DNA of 64,000 bases. Origin: Planctomycetota bacterium. GTDB taxonomy: Bacteria; Planctomycetota; Phycisphaerae; Phycisphaerales; UBA1924. The number at the start of each line of letters is the position of its first letter. Position 1 is the stretch's first letter. The notes beneath the pieces were generated by a model. That model saw nothing but the letters and a program-made list of their open reading frames with translations. It did not search any database and was not told the DNA's origin. The position numbers were made by a program, and so were the translations under genes. Shown in pieces: positions 38,325 to 47,675 of this stretch. The DNA is taken from contig JAJRXR010000066.1 of assembly GCA_024276195.1 (NCBI GenBank), positions 1 through 64,000 on the forward strand. Direction: 5' to 3'.

Positions 38325-39242
38325 TCAGGCGTCCTTGACCATGCGACCGGTCAGGGTGAGCAGAGCGCCCTTGTGCTTGAAGATGCGTCGTTTGGCTCGC
38401 AGCGCGTGGTAGGCGAGCTTGAGCGGGCCTCGCATGTACCCGTGCGGCCCCTCGGCCTCCAGGTACGCCACGCCCACCTCCGAGAGCCCGGCACGGGCGC
38501 CCTGGGCCCGGAGCTTTTTCGCCGAGTTGCACTTGTACTGGACCGGGTAGTGGTACGACTCCTCGCTGCCCCGCTTGAGCAGGTGCAGCGCCAGCTCGTC
38601 GATCTTCAGCGTGTGCAGCGTCGAAGCGGTGATCGTGAAGTAGTGCCCGGCGTTGGGCGTCATAAACAGGTACACCCCGCCCGGCTTGAGACACCGGGCC
38701 GCCGCCCGCAAGAACGCGTCCGGGTCCGCCACATGTTCCATGACCATGAAGCTGTACGCGATGTCGATGGAGTTCTCGGGCAGGTCCGCCGTCTCCATCA
38801 GCGCGTGCTGAAAGTTATCGAACAGGCCCTCGCGAGGGGTGACCTCGTCATCGGGCTCCAGACCCCAGAACTCGTCGGCGTGGGCGCCCATCGCCTCGGT
38901 GTAGCCCAGCTCTCGCCCGATCCCGCGCCCGCACCCGATATCAAGCACACGCACCGCCCCGCTCGCCCCGCCCCGGACACGCTCGATCTCTTTGATCACG
39001 AGGCGGGCAAAGACACGCCGACGATCGGTCGTCTGCAAGAAGTTGTACCGGCGTTCGAGTTCGTCGAAGCTCAGGTCGTCGTGCGGGCGGCGCGGACGGA
39101 TCAGCTCTTCGAGCTCGGGCGTCATCGCGCGGGTCGGCGTCCGTTCGGGCGCAAGCACCTCCACCGGGCGCACGGTCGTTGTGTTGTCCGGCGCGCTGGG
39201 AACCCCTCCCGCAGAACGCGTTGTTGACGGATCTGATGTCAT
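38325..39242 (-). CDS. class I SAM-dependent methyltransferase
   Basis: Methyltransf_11/25-like protein of 305 residues. Motif I is VRVLDIGCGRGIGRELG, motif II has WGLEPDDEV, and motif III is IDIAYSFMVMEHVADPDAFL followed by LKPGGVYLFMTPNAGH. The C-terminal ~90 residues contain YHYPVQYKCNSAKKLRAQ, with no known domain. The ATG at 39242 is chosen; the open frame to 39362 is Gly/Thr-rich and has no family signature. The substrate is unknown; similar proteins methylate sugars or polyketide intermediates. It is transcribed divergently from the EF-G-like gene. Confidence 0.82.
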   Translation of the reverse strand: MTSDPSTTRSAGGVPSAPDNTTTVRPVEVLAPERTPTRAMTPELEELIRPRRPHDDLSFDELERRYNFLQTTDRRRVFARLVIKEIERVRGGASGAVRVLDIGCGRGIGRELGYTEAMGAHADEFWGLEPDDEVTPREGLFDNFQHALMETADLPENSIDIAYSFMVMEHVADPDAFLRAAARCLKPGGVYLFMTPNAGHYFTITASTLHTLKIDELALHLLKRGSEESYHYPVQYKCNSAKKLRAQGARAGLSEVGVAYLEAEGPHGYMRGPLKLAYHALRAKRRIFKHKGALLTLTGRMVKDA

Positions 39243-39571
39243 ACCCCGACCATACGACGCGCCGCACAGGGCGGCAACGAAAGTGCCGATTGTGCCGGTT
39301 GTGCGGGCAAGCCCCCCCCAGAGCGGCTTCCCAGCAGAGACTTTATTGGATCTGTCGCTCAAAACAGGGTCCGCAAAGCCCCGCTGCGGGCTCGTTCAAG
39401 GCCCCTCCGGCGCGGTAGACTCAGGCAGAGTCAAAACCGGCGTCCGCTCGGCAGGGAGGTTCGAGCGTCCGCCTGAATACATCCACGCCGGACGGACCCG
39501 ACGCTGCGCACGCCCCCGATGGGCGGACGCCCGCGTCTGCTCGACCGGCGCCATCGGAAGGAGACACGCCC
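39243..39571. other. intergenic region between methyltransferase and EF-G paralogue
   Basis: A 329-base gap between divergent genes. It holds no convincing ORF. A good ribosome-binding site GGAAGGAG lies about 10 bases before the EF-G ATG (39572). I see no strong promoter boxes and no repeat in it. Confidence 0.6.
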
Positions 39572-41656
39572 ATGGCTGTACGCGACCCCGACACCATCAG
39601 GAACGTGGCCCTGCTCGGGCAGACCGGCTCGGGCAAGACCACCCTCTGCGAGCGACTGCTGCTGACCACGGGCACGATCCAACGCATGGGCTCCGTTCTC
39701 GACGGCACGACGACCTCCGACTGGTCCGACGAAGAGAAACACCACCAGCACTCGCTCAAACCCGAGGTTCTTCACTTCGAGCACGAGGGGCACTTCGTCA
39801 ACTGCATCGACACGCCGGGCCTGTCGGACTTCGCCGGGCACTCGATCGCCTGCCTCCCCGCGGTCGAGACGGCGTGCATCGTTGTTGACGCCACCAAGGG
39901 CATCGAGCCCATGACGCGCCGGATGATGCGTGTCGCCAAGGAACGCAACCTCCCGCGCGCCATCATCATCAACAAAATTGACGACGACCAGGCCGACCCC
40001 GAAGGCATCGTCGAGGCCCTCCGCGCCGAGTTCGGCTCTGTCTGCCTCCCGATCAACATCCCGACCTCAGACCGCTCGGACGTGGTCGATGTGTTCTCCG
40101 ACGATCACTCGGGCGAGACGCTCTTCAGCTCGCCCGACGAGGCGCACACTCAGATCATCGAGCAGGTCGTTGAGGTCAACGAGGAGCTGATGAGCGAGTA
40201 CCTCGAAAAGGGTGACGCCGGCGCGCTCAACAAGCACGCCGTGCACGAGGCGTTCGAGCAGGCCCTGCGCGAGGGACACCTGATCCCGATCTGCTTCACG
40301 AGCGCCCAGACGGGCGCCGGCGCCGAGGCCCTGCTGCACGTCATCGCGTCGCTGCTGCCCAGCCCGCTCGAGGGCAACCCGCGCACGTTCCTCAAGCGTG
40401 ACCCGACCGGCGAAGACGACGGCGAGATCCACGAGTCCGAGTTCCACCCGGAGCCAGACCCGTCCAAGCCGCTCATCGCCCACTGCTTCAAGGTGACCAC
40501 CGACCCGTTCGTGGGCAAGCTCGGCGTCTTCCGCGTCCACCAGGGCACGATCAAGTCCAAGGGCGAGGTCCGCATCGCCGGCGCCAAAAAGGGCGTCCGC
40601 GTCGGATCGCTCCTGCGCACCCAGGGCAAGTCCCAGGAAGACGTCGTCGAGCTCGGGGCGGGCGACATCGGCTCCGTCGCCAAGGTTGACGAGATCCACT
40701 ACGACGGGGTGCTCCACGACGGCAAAACCGGCGAGGGCATCCACCTGCGCCCCCTGGCGCTGCCCAAGCCCATGTACGGGCTGGCCATCGAGCTCAAGAA
40801 CCACGCCGACGAGGGCAAGTTCAGCACCGTCATCGGCAAACTCCAGGACGAGGACCCGTGCTTCGTCGTCGAACGCATCGCCGCGACCAAACAAACAGTC
40901 ATGCGAGGCCTCGGCGAGCTGCACCTGCGCGTCATCCTCGAAAAACTCAGCGACCAGTACAAAATGGAACTGCTCACCGAGACACCCAAGGTCGCCTACA
41001 AGGAAACCATCTCGAGCAAGGGCGACGGACACCACCGACACAAAAAACAAACCGGCGGCTCCGGGCAGTTCGGCGAGGTCTACCTCCGCGTCGAGCCCCT
41101 CCCCGATTCCCACGAGTCCGGCTTCGAGTTCGTCAACGCCACCGTCGGCGGCTCCATCCCTCGCCAGTTCATGCCCGCGATCGAGAAGGGCATCCGCTCG
41201 ATCCTGTCCAACGGCGCTGTCGCCGGCTACCCCATGACCGGTGTCAAGGTCGAGGTCTACGACGGGAAGTTCCACGCCGTGGACTCGAAGGAAATCGCCT
41301 TCATCACCGCGGGCAAGCGTGCGTTTATCAGTGCGATCGAGAAGGCCCGCCCGGTGCTGCGCGAGCCGTTCGTGGTGCTGGAGGTGACGGTCCCGCAGAG
41401 CTCGATGGGCGATATCGCGGGCGATCTGTCCACCAAACGCGGGCGTGTGCAGGACACGAAGATGCTCGCGGGTGACATGTGCACCGTGATCGCGCAGGCG
41501 CCGCTGTCAGAACTGCAGAACTATTCCAACGAGCTGAAAAGCATGACGCAGGGCGCCGGCTCGTACACGATGGAGTATTCCCACGACGAGAACACGCCCC
41601 CGCACATCCAGAAAGAGGTCATCGAGGCCTTCGGCGGGCACAAGCACGACGACTAA
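39572..41656 (+). CDS. elongation factor G paralogue
   Basis: Translational GTPase of the EF-G/FusA2 group, 694 residues. The G1 loop is LLGQTGSGKTTL, where canonical EF-G has GHxDAGKTT, so it is a divergent paralogue. Further signatures are DTPGLSDF (G3), INKIDDDQ (G4) and SAQTGAG (G5). Domains II to V follow: FKVTTDPFVGKLG, the ribosome-binding MRGLGELHLRVILEKL and the C-terminal FVVLEVTVPQSSMGDIAGDL. Paralogues of this kind are found beside a normal EF-G in planctomycetes and other bacteria. Role: translocation or ribosome recycling under particular conditions, inferred. A strong ribosome-binding site precedes it. Confidence 0.9.
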   Translation: MAVRDPDTIRNVALLGQTGSGKTTLCERLLLTTGTIQRMGSVLDGTTTSDWSDEEKHHQHSLKPEVLHFEHEGHFVNCIDTPGLSDFAGHSIACLPAVETACIVVDATKGIEPMTRRMMRVAKERNLPRAIIINKIDDDQADPEGIVEALRAEFGSVCLPINIPTSDRSDVVDVFSDDHSGETLFSSPDEAHTQIIEQVVEVNEELMSEYLEKGDAGALNKHAVHEAFEQALREGHLIPICFTSAQTGAGAEALLHVIASLLPSPLEGNPRTFLKRDPTGEDDGEIHESEFHPEPDPSKPLIAHCFKVTTDPFVGKLGVFRVHQGTIKSKGEVRIAGAKKGVRVGSLLRTQGKSQEDVVELGAGDIGSVAKVDEIHYDGVLHDGKTGEGIHLRPLALPKPMYGLAIELKNHADEGKFSTVIGKLQDEDPCFVVERIAATKQTVMRGLGELHLRVILEKLSDQYKMELLTETPKVAYKETISSKGDGHHRHKKQTGGSGQFGEVYLRVEPLPDSHESGFEFVNATVGGSIPRQFMPAIEKGIRSILSNGAVAGYPMTGVKVEVYDGKFHAVDSKEIAFITAGKRAFISAIEKARPVLREPFVVLEVTVPQSSMGDIAGDLSTKRGRVQDTKMLAGDMCTVIAQAPLSELQNYSNELKSMTQGAGSYTMEYSHDENTPPHIQKEVIEAFGGHKHDD

Positions 41657-41667
41657 CGCAGCATCCG

Positions 41668-41690
41668 CCCGCCCGCCGCTTGCGGGCGGG
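41668..41690 (+). terminator. hairpin after EF-G paralogue, probable terminator
   Basis: CCCGCCCGC and GCGGGCGGG form a perfect 9-bp GC-rich stem with loop CGCTT, 12 bases after the stop. It is followed by GCGGGAGTG rather than a T-run, so the call is tentative. Confidence 0.5.
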
Positions 41691-41758
41691 GCGGGAGTGT
41701 GGTTGAATCAGACGATCGTCGACGCCGGGAGACTCGGACGCCGACGCGGAGACAGGCC

Positions 41759-42685
41759 ATGGCCGACCGACGACCGTTCCCGTTCGTGGTGATCGTCACC
41801 CTCCTGCTCATCGCGGGGGGCGTGCTGTTCGTCTCCGTGCAGCGTCTCTCGGCGGAACTCGCCCCGGGCGCGGGTCTCTCATCGCTCACCGCGATCCACG
41901 ACGCCGCCGCCGCGGGCGACGCCGCGGCGCTGCGCGCCGAGCTCAGCGCCGGCGCCGACCCGGACACACCCACGGGCTCGACCAACCGCTACCTCGACGG
42001 GCTCACACCGATCATGCTCGCGCTCGAGCACGACTCGCTGGCGTCTGTCAAGGTGCTGATCGAGGGCGGGGCGGACGTCAACGCGCGATCGACGGTGGGC
42101 CAGACCCCGCTGATTCTTGCCGCCGGCTGGGCCGGGGCGGAGTCGGTCCAGGCGCTGGTGGACGCCGGGGCGAGGCTCGACGCGCGCAACAGCGACGGCT
42201 GGACCGCCACCATCATGGCCGCGGGTCGCGGCAAGCTCGAAACACTCCAGGAACTGATCAACGCCGGCGCCAACGTTGACGCACGCAACAAGCACGGGCA
42301 GACCGCCCTCATGCTCGCGAGCTACTCGGGCTCGCCCGAGAAGCTCCGCTCGATCCTCGACGCCGGCGCCAACCTCGATATCCGCGACAACAACGGGCTG
42401 ACGGCCCTCTCGGTGCTCAGCGCCGCCACCTCCGCCGACGCCGACGCGATGCGACTGCTCCTCGTCGCCGGGGCCAACCCGAACGCGTCCGATAACGACG
42501 GCGTCACGGTGCTCATGAAGGCAGCCGAGCTGGGCGATCTCGAAAAAGTTCAGGCCCTGCTCGAGGTTGGCGCGCAGACCCATCTCCGCGATACTGAGGG
42601 GCGAAACGCGCCGGACTGGGCCAGGTCGCGCGACGACGAGATCGGCGAACGCATCGCCACGATTATCGAAACTCACGCCGACTGA
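41759..42685 (+). CDS. ankyrin-repeat protein, membrane-anchored
   Basis: Protein of 308 residues with an N-terminal signal-anchor (PFPFVVIVTLLLIAGGVLFV, residues ~6-26) and seven or so ankyrin repeats in tandem after residue ~42. Repeats are recognised by the pattern GxTPLxxAAxxGxxxxVxxLLxxGAxxDxRD, e.g. GQTPLILAAGWAGAESVQ, GQTALMLASYSGSPEKLR and GVTVLMKAAELGDLEKVQ. The ankyrin part would project outside the cytoplasmic membrane and bind a protein partner; none is known. The ATG at 41759 has CGGAGACAGG upstream. The next gene starts 57 bases downstream. Confidence 0.86.
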   Translation: MADRRPFPFVVIVTLLLIAGGVLFVSVQRLSAELAPGAGLSSLTAIHDAAAAGDAAALRAELSAGADPDTPTGSTNRYLDGLTPIMLALEHDSLASVKVLIEGGADVNARSTVGQTPLILAAGWAGAESVQALVDAGARLDARNSDGWTATIMAAGRGKLETLQELINAGANVDARNKHGQTALMLASYSGSPEKLRSILDAGANLDIRDNNGLTALSVLSAATSADADAMRLLLVAGANPNASDNDGVTVLMKAAELGDLEKVQALLEVGAQTHLRDTEGRNAPDWARSRDDEIGERIATIIETHAD

Positions 42686-42742
42686 CCGATACGCTCTTTA
42701 CGGGGCGGAGCCCCTCCCACTCGCACGGAGGCTATCTGCACA

Positions 42743-43111
42743 ATGAGTTCCATCCCGCCGACGCTCCCGTTTGATGTCGCCAAGACCTACGGCGTGCGCG
42801 CGCCCATGACCATCCGCCCGCTCGCCCGGGCGCCCGCCGCTGCCGCGGCTCAGAGCCCAGCACAAACCCAGCCGCTGGCGCGGATTGACCGCGCCGACAA
42901 GGCCGACCTGTCGCGCGTCTCCTCGGGCATCGGGCGCCTGCTCGGCGCCCGCGTCGAGGCCCCCGCCTTCGAGGGTGTCAGCCCCCCGCCAGCTCAAACC
43001 CCGCAGGCCCCGCCAGCAACCGACGCCATGGCGTTCTACCACCATCCAGCCGATCGCAACGCGGCGGCCACGGGCGTGGACCTCGGACGCTCGCTCGACA
43101 TCTCCGGGTGA
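42743..43111 (+). CDS. small hypothetical protein, Ala/Pro-rich
   Basis: Unrecognised protein of 122 residues. It is Ala/Pro-rich with a short helical stretch (RADKADLSRVSSGIGRLLGARV) and no membrane segment or signal peptide. Its TGA overlaps the GTG of the aminotransferase gene (GTGA at 43108-43111), which argues that it is a real, co-translated gene. It could be a small cytoplasmic accessory protein; nothing shows its function. Confidence 0.55.
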   Translation: MSSIPPTLPFDVAKTYGVRAPMTIRPLARAPAAAAAQSPAQTQPLARIDRADKADLSRVSSGIGRLLGARVEAPAFEGVSPPPAQTPQAPPATDAMAFYHHPADRNAAATGVDLGRSLDISG

Positions 43112-44361
43112 GCCCCAAGCCCGACATCCCGCCGCCGAGCGAGCTGGCGCGCCGCTGGGCGCTCGACCCCGATGTCGTCTTCCTCAACCACGGATCCTTC
43201 GGCGCCTGCCCGCGGGTCGTCCTCGATGCCCAGACCGCCCTGCGCGCACGGATGGAGCGCGAGCCTGTCACGTTCTTTGTCCGCGACCTGTTCGAGCTGA
43301 CCGACGCTGCCCGCAGCGCCCTGGCGCCCGTCGTCGGCGCCCGCCCCCAGGACCTTGTCTTCGTCCCCAACGCGACGACGGGCGTCGCCAACGTCCTCAA
43401 CTCGATCGACCTTGCCCCGGGCGATGAGGTCCTGTTCGCGAGCGTCGAGTACCCGGCCTGCCGCGCGATTGTTCGCGCCGCGTGCGCGCGCACGGGCGCG
43501 GTCCCCGTCGAGATCCGCACCCCCTGGCCCGTGCGCACCGAGGACGACATCGTCGAGTCGATCCTCGCGAGCGCAACGGACAAAACCCGCCTGTGCCTGC
43601 TCTCGCACATCACCAGCGCCACGGCCCTGGTCCTGCCCGCCGGGCGGATCATCGACGAACTCCGCGAGCGCGGGATCGAGACCCTCCTCGACGCCGCCCA
43701 CGCGCCGGGCATGCTCGAGCTGGACCTGAGCGCCCTCGCCCCGGCGTACGCGACGGGCAACTGCCACAAGTGGCTCTGCGCCCCCAAAGGGTGCGCCTAC
43801 CTCTGGGTGCGTGATGACAAGCAGGCCTCGATCCGCCCCGTTGTCCACTCGATCTACGCCCAGAGCCTGGAGCTCACACCCTGGCAAGGGCCAACCGGAC
43901 GCACCCGATTCCAGACCGATTTCGATTACGTCGGCACCAACGACTACACCCCGCGCCTGGCCCTGCCAGACGCGATTCGGTTCATGCAAACCGTGCTCCC
44001 GGGCGGCTTGCCCGAGGTGCGCTCTCGGAACAATGCGCTGCTCGCCCAGGCCCGCGGCCTGCTGTGCCAGCGCCTCGGCGCCGCCCCCACGGCCCCGCCC
44101 GCCATGAACGCCTCGATGGGCGTCGTCACCCTCCCCGAGCCCACGCCCGAGAGCGCCCGGCGCCTGAGCCAGCGACAGAGTCTTTTCGGCGACCCGCTCC
44201 AGGACGCGCTGCTCGAACGCCACGCGATCCAGGTCCCGGTCTGGACCGCGCCCAGCGGCGCCCGGATGGTCCGCCTGAGCGCCCAGCTCTACAACACCCT
44301 CGCGCAGTACGAACACCTCGCGGGCGCTCTGTGCGAAGAGCTGGGGCTCAAACCCGCCTGA
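43108..44361 (+). CDS. class V aminotransferase-like PLP enzyme (isopenicillin N epimerase-like), copy 1
   Basis: PLP-dependent fold-type I enzyme of 417 residues. The N-terminal FLNHGSFGACPRVVLDAQ and FVPNATTGVANVLNS, LLDAAHAPGM (PLP-binding Asp) and GNCHKWLCAPKGCAYLW with the Schiff-base Lys are all seen, and the typical FDYVGTNDYTPRLALPDAI of isopenicillin-N-epimerase-like proteins follows. The real reaction (epimerase, desulfurase or transaminase) is unknown. The GTG at 43108 overlaps the small gene upstream. A tandem paralogue begins 73 bases downstream. Confidence 0.87.
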   Translation: MSPKPDIPPPSELARRWALDPDVVFLNHGSFGACPRVVLDAQTALRARMEREPVTFFVRDLFELTDAARSALAPVVGARPQDLVFVPNATTGVANVLNSIDLAPGDEVLFASVEYPACRAIVRAACARTGAVPVEIRTPWPVRTEDDIVESILASATDKTRLCLLSHITSATALVLPAGRIIDELRERGIETLLDAAHAPGMLELDLSALAPAYATGNCHKWLCAPKGCAYLWVRDDKQASIRPVVHSIYAQSLELTPWQGPTGRTRFQTDFDYVGTNDYTPRLALPDAIRFMQTVLPGGLPEVRSRNNALLAQARGLLCQRLGAAPTAPPAMNASMGVVTLPEPTPESARRLSQRQSLFGDPLQDALLERHAIQVPVWTAPSGARMVRLSAQLYNTLAQYEHLAGALCEELGLKPA

Positions 44362-44433
44362 CTGCCCACGCCCGGTCCACAAGTGCCCGCGACCCCGACA
44401 CACGAGCGCCCCCAGCGGGTACAGTTGAGACCA

Positions 44434-45732
44434 ATGAAGACCACACCGACACGGACGTCGATGACCCTGCCCGCCGGCGCCCTCCCGCCCGCGGACGCGC
44501 CAGCACTGCTCTCGTCCAGCGAGATCACAGAAAGAGCGGCGTGGCCCATCGAGCCCGGGCTGACGATGCTCAACCACGGGTCGTACGGCATCTGCCCCGT
44601 CGCGATCCGCGACGCCCAGCGCCGCCTGCGCGAGCGGATGGACGCGGACCCCGTCCGGTTCTTCAAGGCGGACATGGAAGCCCTGGCCGACCGGGCCCGC
44701 GACCGCGTCAGCCGCCTGGTCAACGCGGACCCGGGGTGTCTGGCGCTCGTGCCCAACGCGACGCTGGCGATGGCGAGCGTGCTGCACTCGATCGACCTCC
44801 AGCCCGGAGACGAGGTGCTCGTGACAAACCACGAGTACAACGCGACGCTCAACGAGCTCGGGCGTTTGTGCGCGCGTTCCGGCGCACGGATCGTCACGGC
44901 GGAGCTGCCGCTGCTGGATGTCTCGCCCGAGCTGGTTATCGAGCGGATCCGCGAGAAGCTCAGCGAGCGCACAACGCTGGTCATCGTCAGCCACGTCGCC
45001 AGCGCCTCGGCGTTGGTTTTGCCCATCCACGAGATCGTGCGCACGGTGCGCGAACGTGGGATCGACATCCTCGTGGATGGCGCCCACGCGCCCGGGCAGG
45101 TCCCGGTCGATCTCGGGGCGCTGCGCCCGACGTACTACGCGGCGAGTGCGCACAAGTGGCTGTGTACGCCCAAGGGAACTGGTTTTTTCTACGCGGAGGC
45201 GGACAAGCACGGGTCGATCCAGCCGCTGGCGCTGTCGTGCCGGGTTCACGATCTGCGCGACGATCGGGCGCCCTTCCTGTGCGATTTCGACTATGTGGGG
45301 ACCAATGACTACACGGGCAACCTCATCATGCCCGAGGCGATCGAGCACCTCGCGGCCCAGCTCCCCGGGGGGATTGATGAGCTGATGCGCCGCAACCGTG
45401 CGCTTGTGATCGAGGGTTCGCGCCTTGTCGCCGAGCGGACCGGGGCTGTCCTGGCGGCGCCGGAATCAATGATCGGGTCGATGTGCGGGCTGATCCTGCC
45501 CGACGACCCCGCGCCCGGGCGCCCGACGCGCTACGACGACCCGATCTGGGACGCGCTGCTCGAGCGCCATCGCATCCAGGTTCCGGTCTGGCCCCTGGCG
45601 GGCGTGGCCCGGCGCATCATGCGGGTGAGCGCTCACCTGTACAACACGCTGGCGGACTATGAGAAGCTCGCCGAGGCGCTGGGCGAGGAGCTCGAACGTG
45701 AGCGGGCGCTGGCGAGCAAGCGATCGGCCTGA
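44434..45732 (+). CDS. class V aminotransferase-like PLP enzyme, copy 2
   Basis: Tandem paralogue of the preceding gene, 432 residues, sharing the same motifs: MLNHGSYGICPVAIRDAQ, LVPNATLAMASVLHSID, LVDGAHAPGQVP, the PLP-lysine block SAHKWLCTPKGTGFFYA and FDYVGTNDYTGNLIMPEAI. The ATG at 44434 is used (MKTTPTRTSM). The two copies are divergent across much of the length but keep all signature blocks, so they probably arose by an old duplication and may differ in substrate. A TfoX_N gene follows 12 bases downstream. Confidence 0.87.
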   Translation: MKTTPTRTSMTLPAGALPPADAPALLSSSEITERAAWPIEPGLTMLNHGSYGICPVAIRDAQRRLRERMDADPVRFFKADMEALADRARDRVSRLVNADPGCLALVPNATLAMASVLHSIDLQPGDEVLVTNHEYNATLNELGRLCARSGARIVTAELPLLDVSPELVIERIREKLSERTTLVIVSHVASASALVLPIHEIVRTVRERGIDILVDGAHAPGQVPVDLGALRPTYYAASAHKWLCTPKGTGFFYAEADKHGSIQPLALSCRVHDLRDDRAPFLCDFDYVGTNDYTGNLIMPEAIEHLAAQLPGGIDELMRRNRALVIEGSRLVAERTGAVLAAPESMIGSMCGLILPDDPAPGRPTRYDDPIWDALLERHRIQVPVWPLAGVARRIMRVSAHLYNTLADYEKLAEALGEELERERALASKRSA

Positions 45733-45744
45733 GGAGCAGCGCGT

Positions 45745-46077
45745 ATGCCCGCCGACCCCGTGCTTACCGAGCGAGTCCGATCGCTGATGAAACGGCGCAA
45801 GGGTCTGCGCGAGCAGAAAATGTTCGGCGGCGTCGCGTTCATGATCAGCGGCAACATGGCCTGCGGCGTCGCCAACGACGACCTCTGCCTCCGCCTGGGC
45901 AAAGAGGGCACCGACAAGGCCCTCAAAGCCCGCGGCGTCCGCCCGATGAACTTCACGGGCAAGGTCATCTCCACGATGGTCTTCGTCAGCGCGGACGTGC
46001 TCAAGTCCGACGACACGCTCCGCGCCTGGGTGGACAAGGGCGTGAAGTTTGCGCGCACGCTCCCAGCGAAGGAATGA
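45745..46077 (+). CDS. TfoX N-terminal domain protein
   Basis: Small protein of 110 residues matching the TfoX_N family: LREQKMFGGVAFMISGNMACGV with the conserved FGG, then LCLRLG and MVFVSADVLKSDDTLRAWVDKGVKFARTLP. In some bacteria TfoX (Sxy) activates competence genes, but stand-alone TfoX_N proteins are widespread and mostly of unknown role. It begins 12 bases after aminotransferase copy 2 and ends 3 bases before the stop of the convergent M32 gene. Confidence 0.84.
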   Translation: MPADPVLTERVRSLMKRRKGLREQKMFGGVAFMISGNMACGVANDDLCLRLGKEGTDKALKARGVRPMNFTGKVISTMVFVSADVLKSDDTLRAWVDKGVKFARTLPAKE

Positions 46078-46080
46078 GCC

Positions 46081-47616
46081 TCATTCACCCAGCCCATACG
46101 CCGGGCGGATGCGCCGGGCGAGATGGCGCAGGAGCGGCTCGGGCGAGAGCGGGGCGCCGGTGACCCGTTCGCACAGGTCCGAGGCTCTGTACTGGCGCCC
46201 GTGCGCATGAATGTTGGTCCGCAGCCAGGTCAGCAGCGGCGCGAACTCGCCTCGCTCGAAGCCGGACTCCAGATCGGGGATGTCGCGCAGAATCGCCTCC
46301 CAGAACTGCGAGGCGTACAGGTTGCCCAGCGTGTACGTCGGGAAGTAGCCCATCAGCCCGAACGCCCAGTGGACGTCCTGCAGACACCCCTTGGCGTCGC
46401 TGGGCACGTCGAGCCCGAGCATGGATTTCATCCGCTCGTTCCAGGCCCCGGGCACGTCGCTGACGGACAGATCGCCCGCGATGAGCGCCCGCTCGAGCTC
46501 GAAGCGGAGCATGACGTGCAGGTTGTAGGTGCCCTCGTCCGCCTCGACGCGGATGAGGCTGGGCGTGGATGTGTTGACCGCCTTGACCATGTCGTCGGGG
46601 GTGTATGCGCTCAGCGCGTTGTCGAAGCATTCGTTGGCGATGGGCAAGGCCCAGACCCAGAAGCTGCGGCTGCGCCCGACGAGGTTCTCCCACATGCGCG
46701 ACTGGCTCTCGTGGATGCCCAGCGAGATGCTGTCGCTCAATGGAGTCCCGAAGAGGGCGTCGGTCTTGGGCAGGCCTTGCTCGTAGAGCCCGTGCCCGCC
46801 CTCGTGCATGGTGCCGTAGAGGGCGTCGGTGAAGCGTTCGTCGCGGTAGCGCGTGGTAAGGCGGGTGTCGCCCGGGGCGAGCCCGGAGCAGAACGGGTGG
46901 GTGGTGACATCCAGGCGCCCGGTGCTCAGGTCAAAGCCGAGGGCTTTGAGGACGCGCAGGCCGAAGGCGTGCTGCTGGGCGGCGGGGATCTTGGTGTCCA
47001 GGGGCGCGGTTGACGGGGGGGCGCCGTTGGTGTTGATGTCGGAGATGAACGCGCTCAGACGCTGGCGCAGGGGGGCGAAGACGCTCTCGATCTCACTGGC
47101 GGTGGCGCCCGGCTCGTACTCATCAAGCAAGGCGTCGTACAGCTCACCATCGCCCGCGTGCAGGCACTCGCCCTTGCGCCGTGTCAGCGAGACCATCTTC
47201 TCGAGCCAGGGCTGGAAGGCCTTGAAATCGCTGTCGCCCCGGGCGAGCTTCCAGGCTTCTTGCGCCTGCGAGCCGACGCGGGCGAGCTCTTCGACGAGTT
47301 CCGCCGGGAGCCTGGTTTTCAGGTCGTAATCGCGGCGCATCTCGCGGACATTGGCGGCGAGGCGGTCATCGCTCATGAGCGATGCGTCGGACTCGCAGGC
47401 GCCGATCAGCTCGCCCAGGCGCGGGTAGGTGTTGCGCTCGTGCCCGAGGCGGGCGAGCAGGCCCATCTGCTCGGAGCGGGCCATGGCCGCTCCCTTGGGC
47501 ATGTACGTTTCCTGGTCCCACGACACAAGCCCGGCGATCGACCCCAGCGTCGCGGCCTCTCGCCTCAGCACGCCCAGATCGGTGTAGCAACTCGGAAGGG
47601 TGGCGGTCGTCGGCAT
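46081..47616 (-). CDS. carboxypeptidase Taq, M32 family
   Basis: Zinc metallocarboxypeptidase of 511 residues, the usual M32 length (~500). The active-site motif is TMHEGGHGLYEQG (HExxH), the third ligand Glu lies in SLGIHESQSRMWEN, and the downstream family blocks are YNLHVMLRFELERALIAG and VHWAFGLMGYFPTYTLGNLYASQ. It cuts C-terminal residues from peptides, probably in the cytoplasm. The ATG at 47616 is chosen; the frame continues upstream to 47748 but without family sequence. It lies 59 bases downstream of the alpha-alpha-toroid gene and converges with the TfoX_N gene. Confidence 0.92.
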   Translation of the reverse strand: MPTTATLPSCYTDLGVLRREAATLGSIAGLVSWDQETYMPKGAAMARSEQMGLLARLGHERNTYPRLGELIGACESDASLMSDDRLAANVREMRRDYDLKTRLPAELVEELARVGSQAQEAWKLARGDSDFKAFQPWLEKMVSLTRRKGECLHAGDGELYDALLDEYEPGATASEIESVFAPLRQRLSAFISDINTNGAPPSTAPLDTKIPAAQQHAFGLRVLKALGFDLSTGRLDVTTHPFCSGLAPGDTRLTTRYRDERFTDALYGTMHEGGHGLYEQGLPKTDALFGTPLSDSISLGIHESQSRMWENLVGRSRSFWVWALPIANECFDNALSAYTPDDMVKAVNTSTPSLIRVEADEGTYNLHVMLRFELERALIAGDLSVSDVPGAWNERMKSMLGLDVPSDAKGCLQDVHWAFGLMGYFPTYTLGNLYASQFWEAILRDIPDLESGFERGEFAPLLTWLRTNIHAHGRQYRASDLCERVTGAPLSPEPLLRHLARRIRPAYGLGE

Positions 47617-47675
47617 CGCGGGGCTCCTGGAACTCGGGATAGAACAGTAGCCGAGCCCCGAATCCGACGCCAGCG

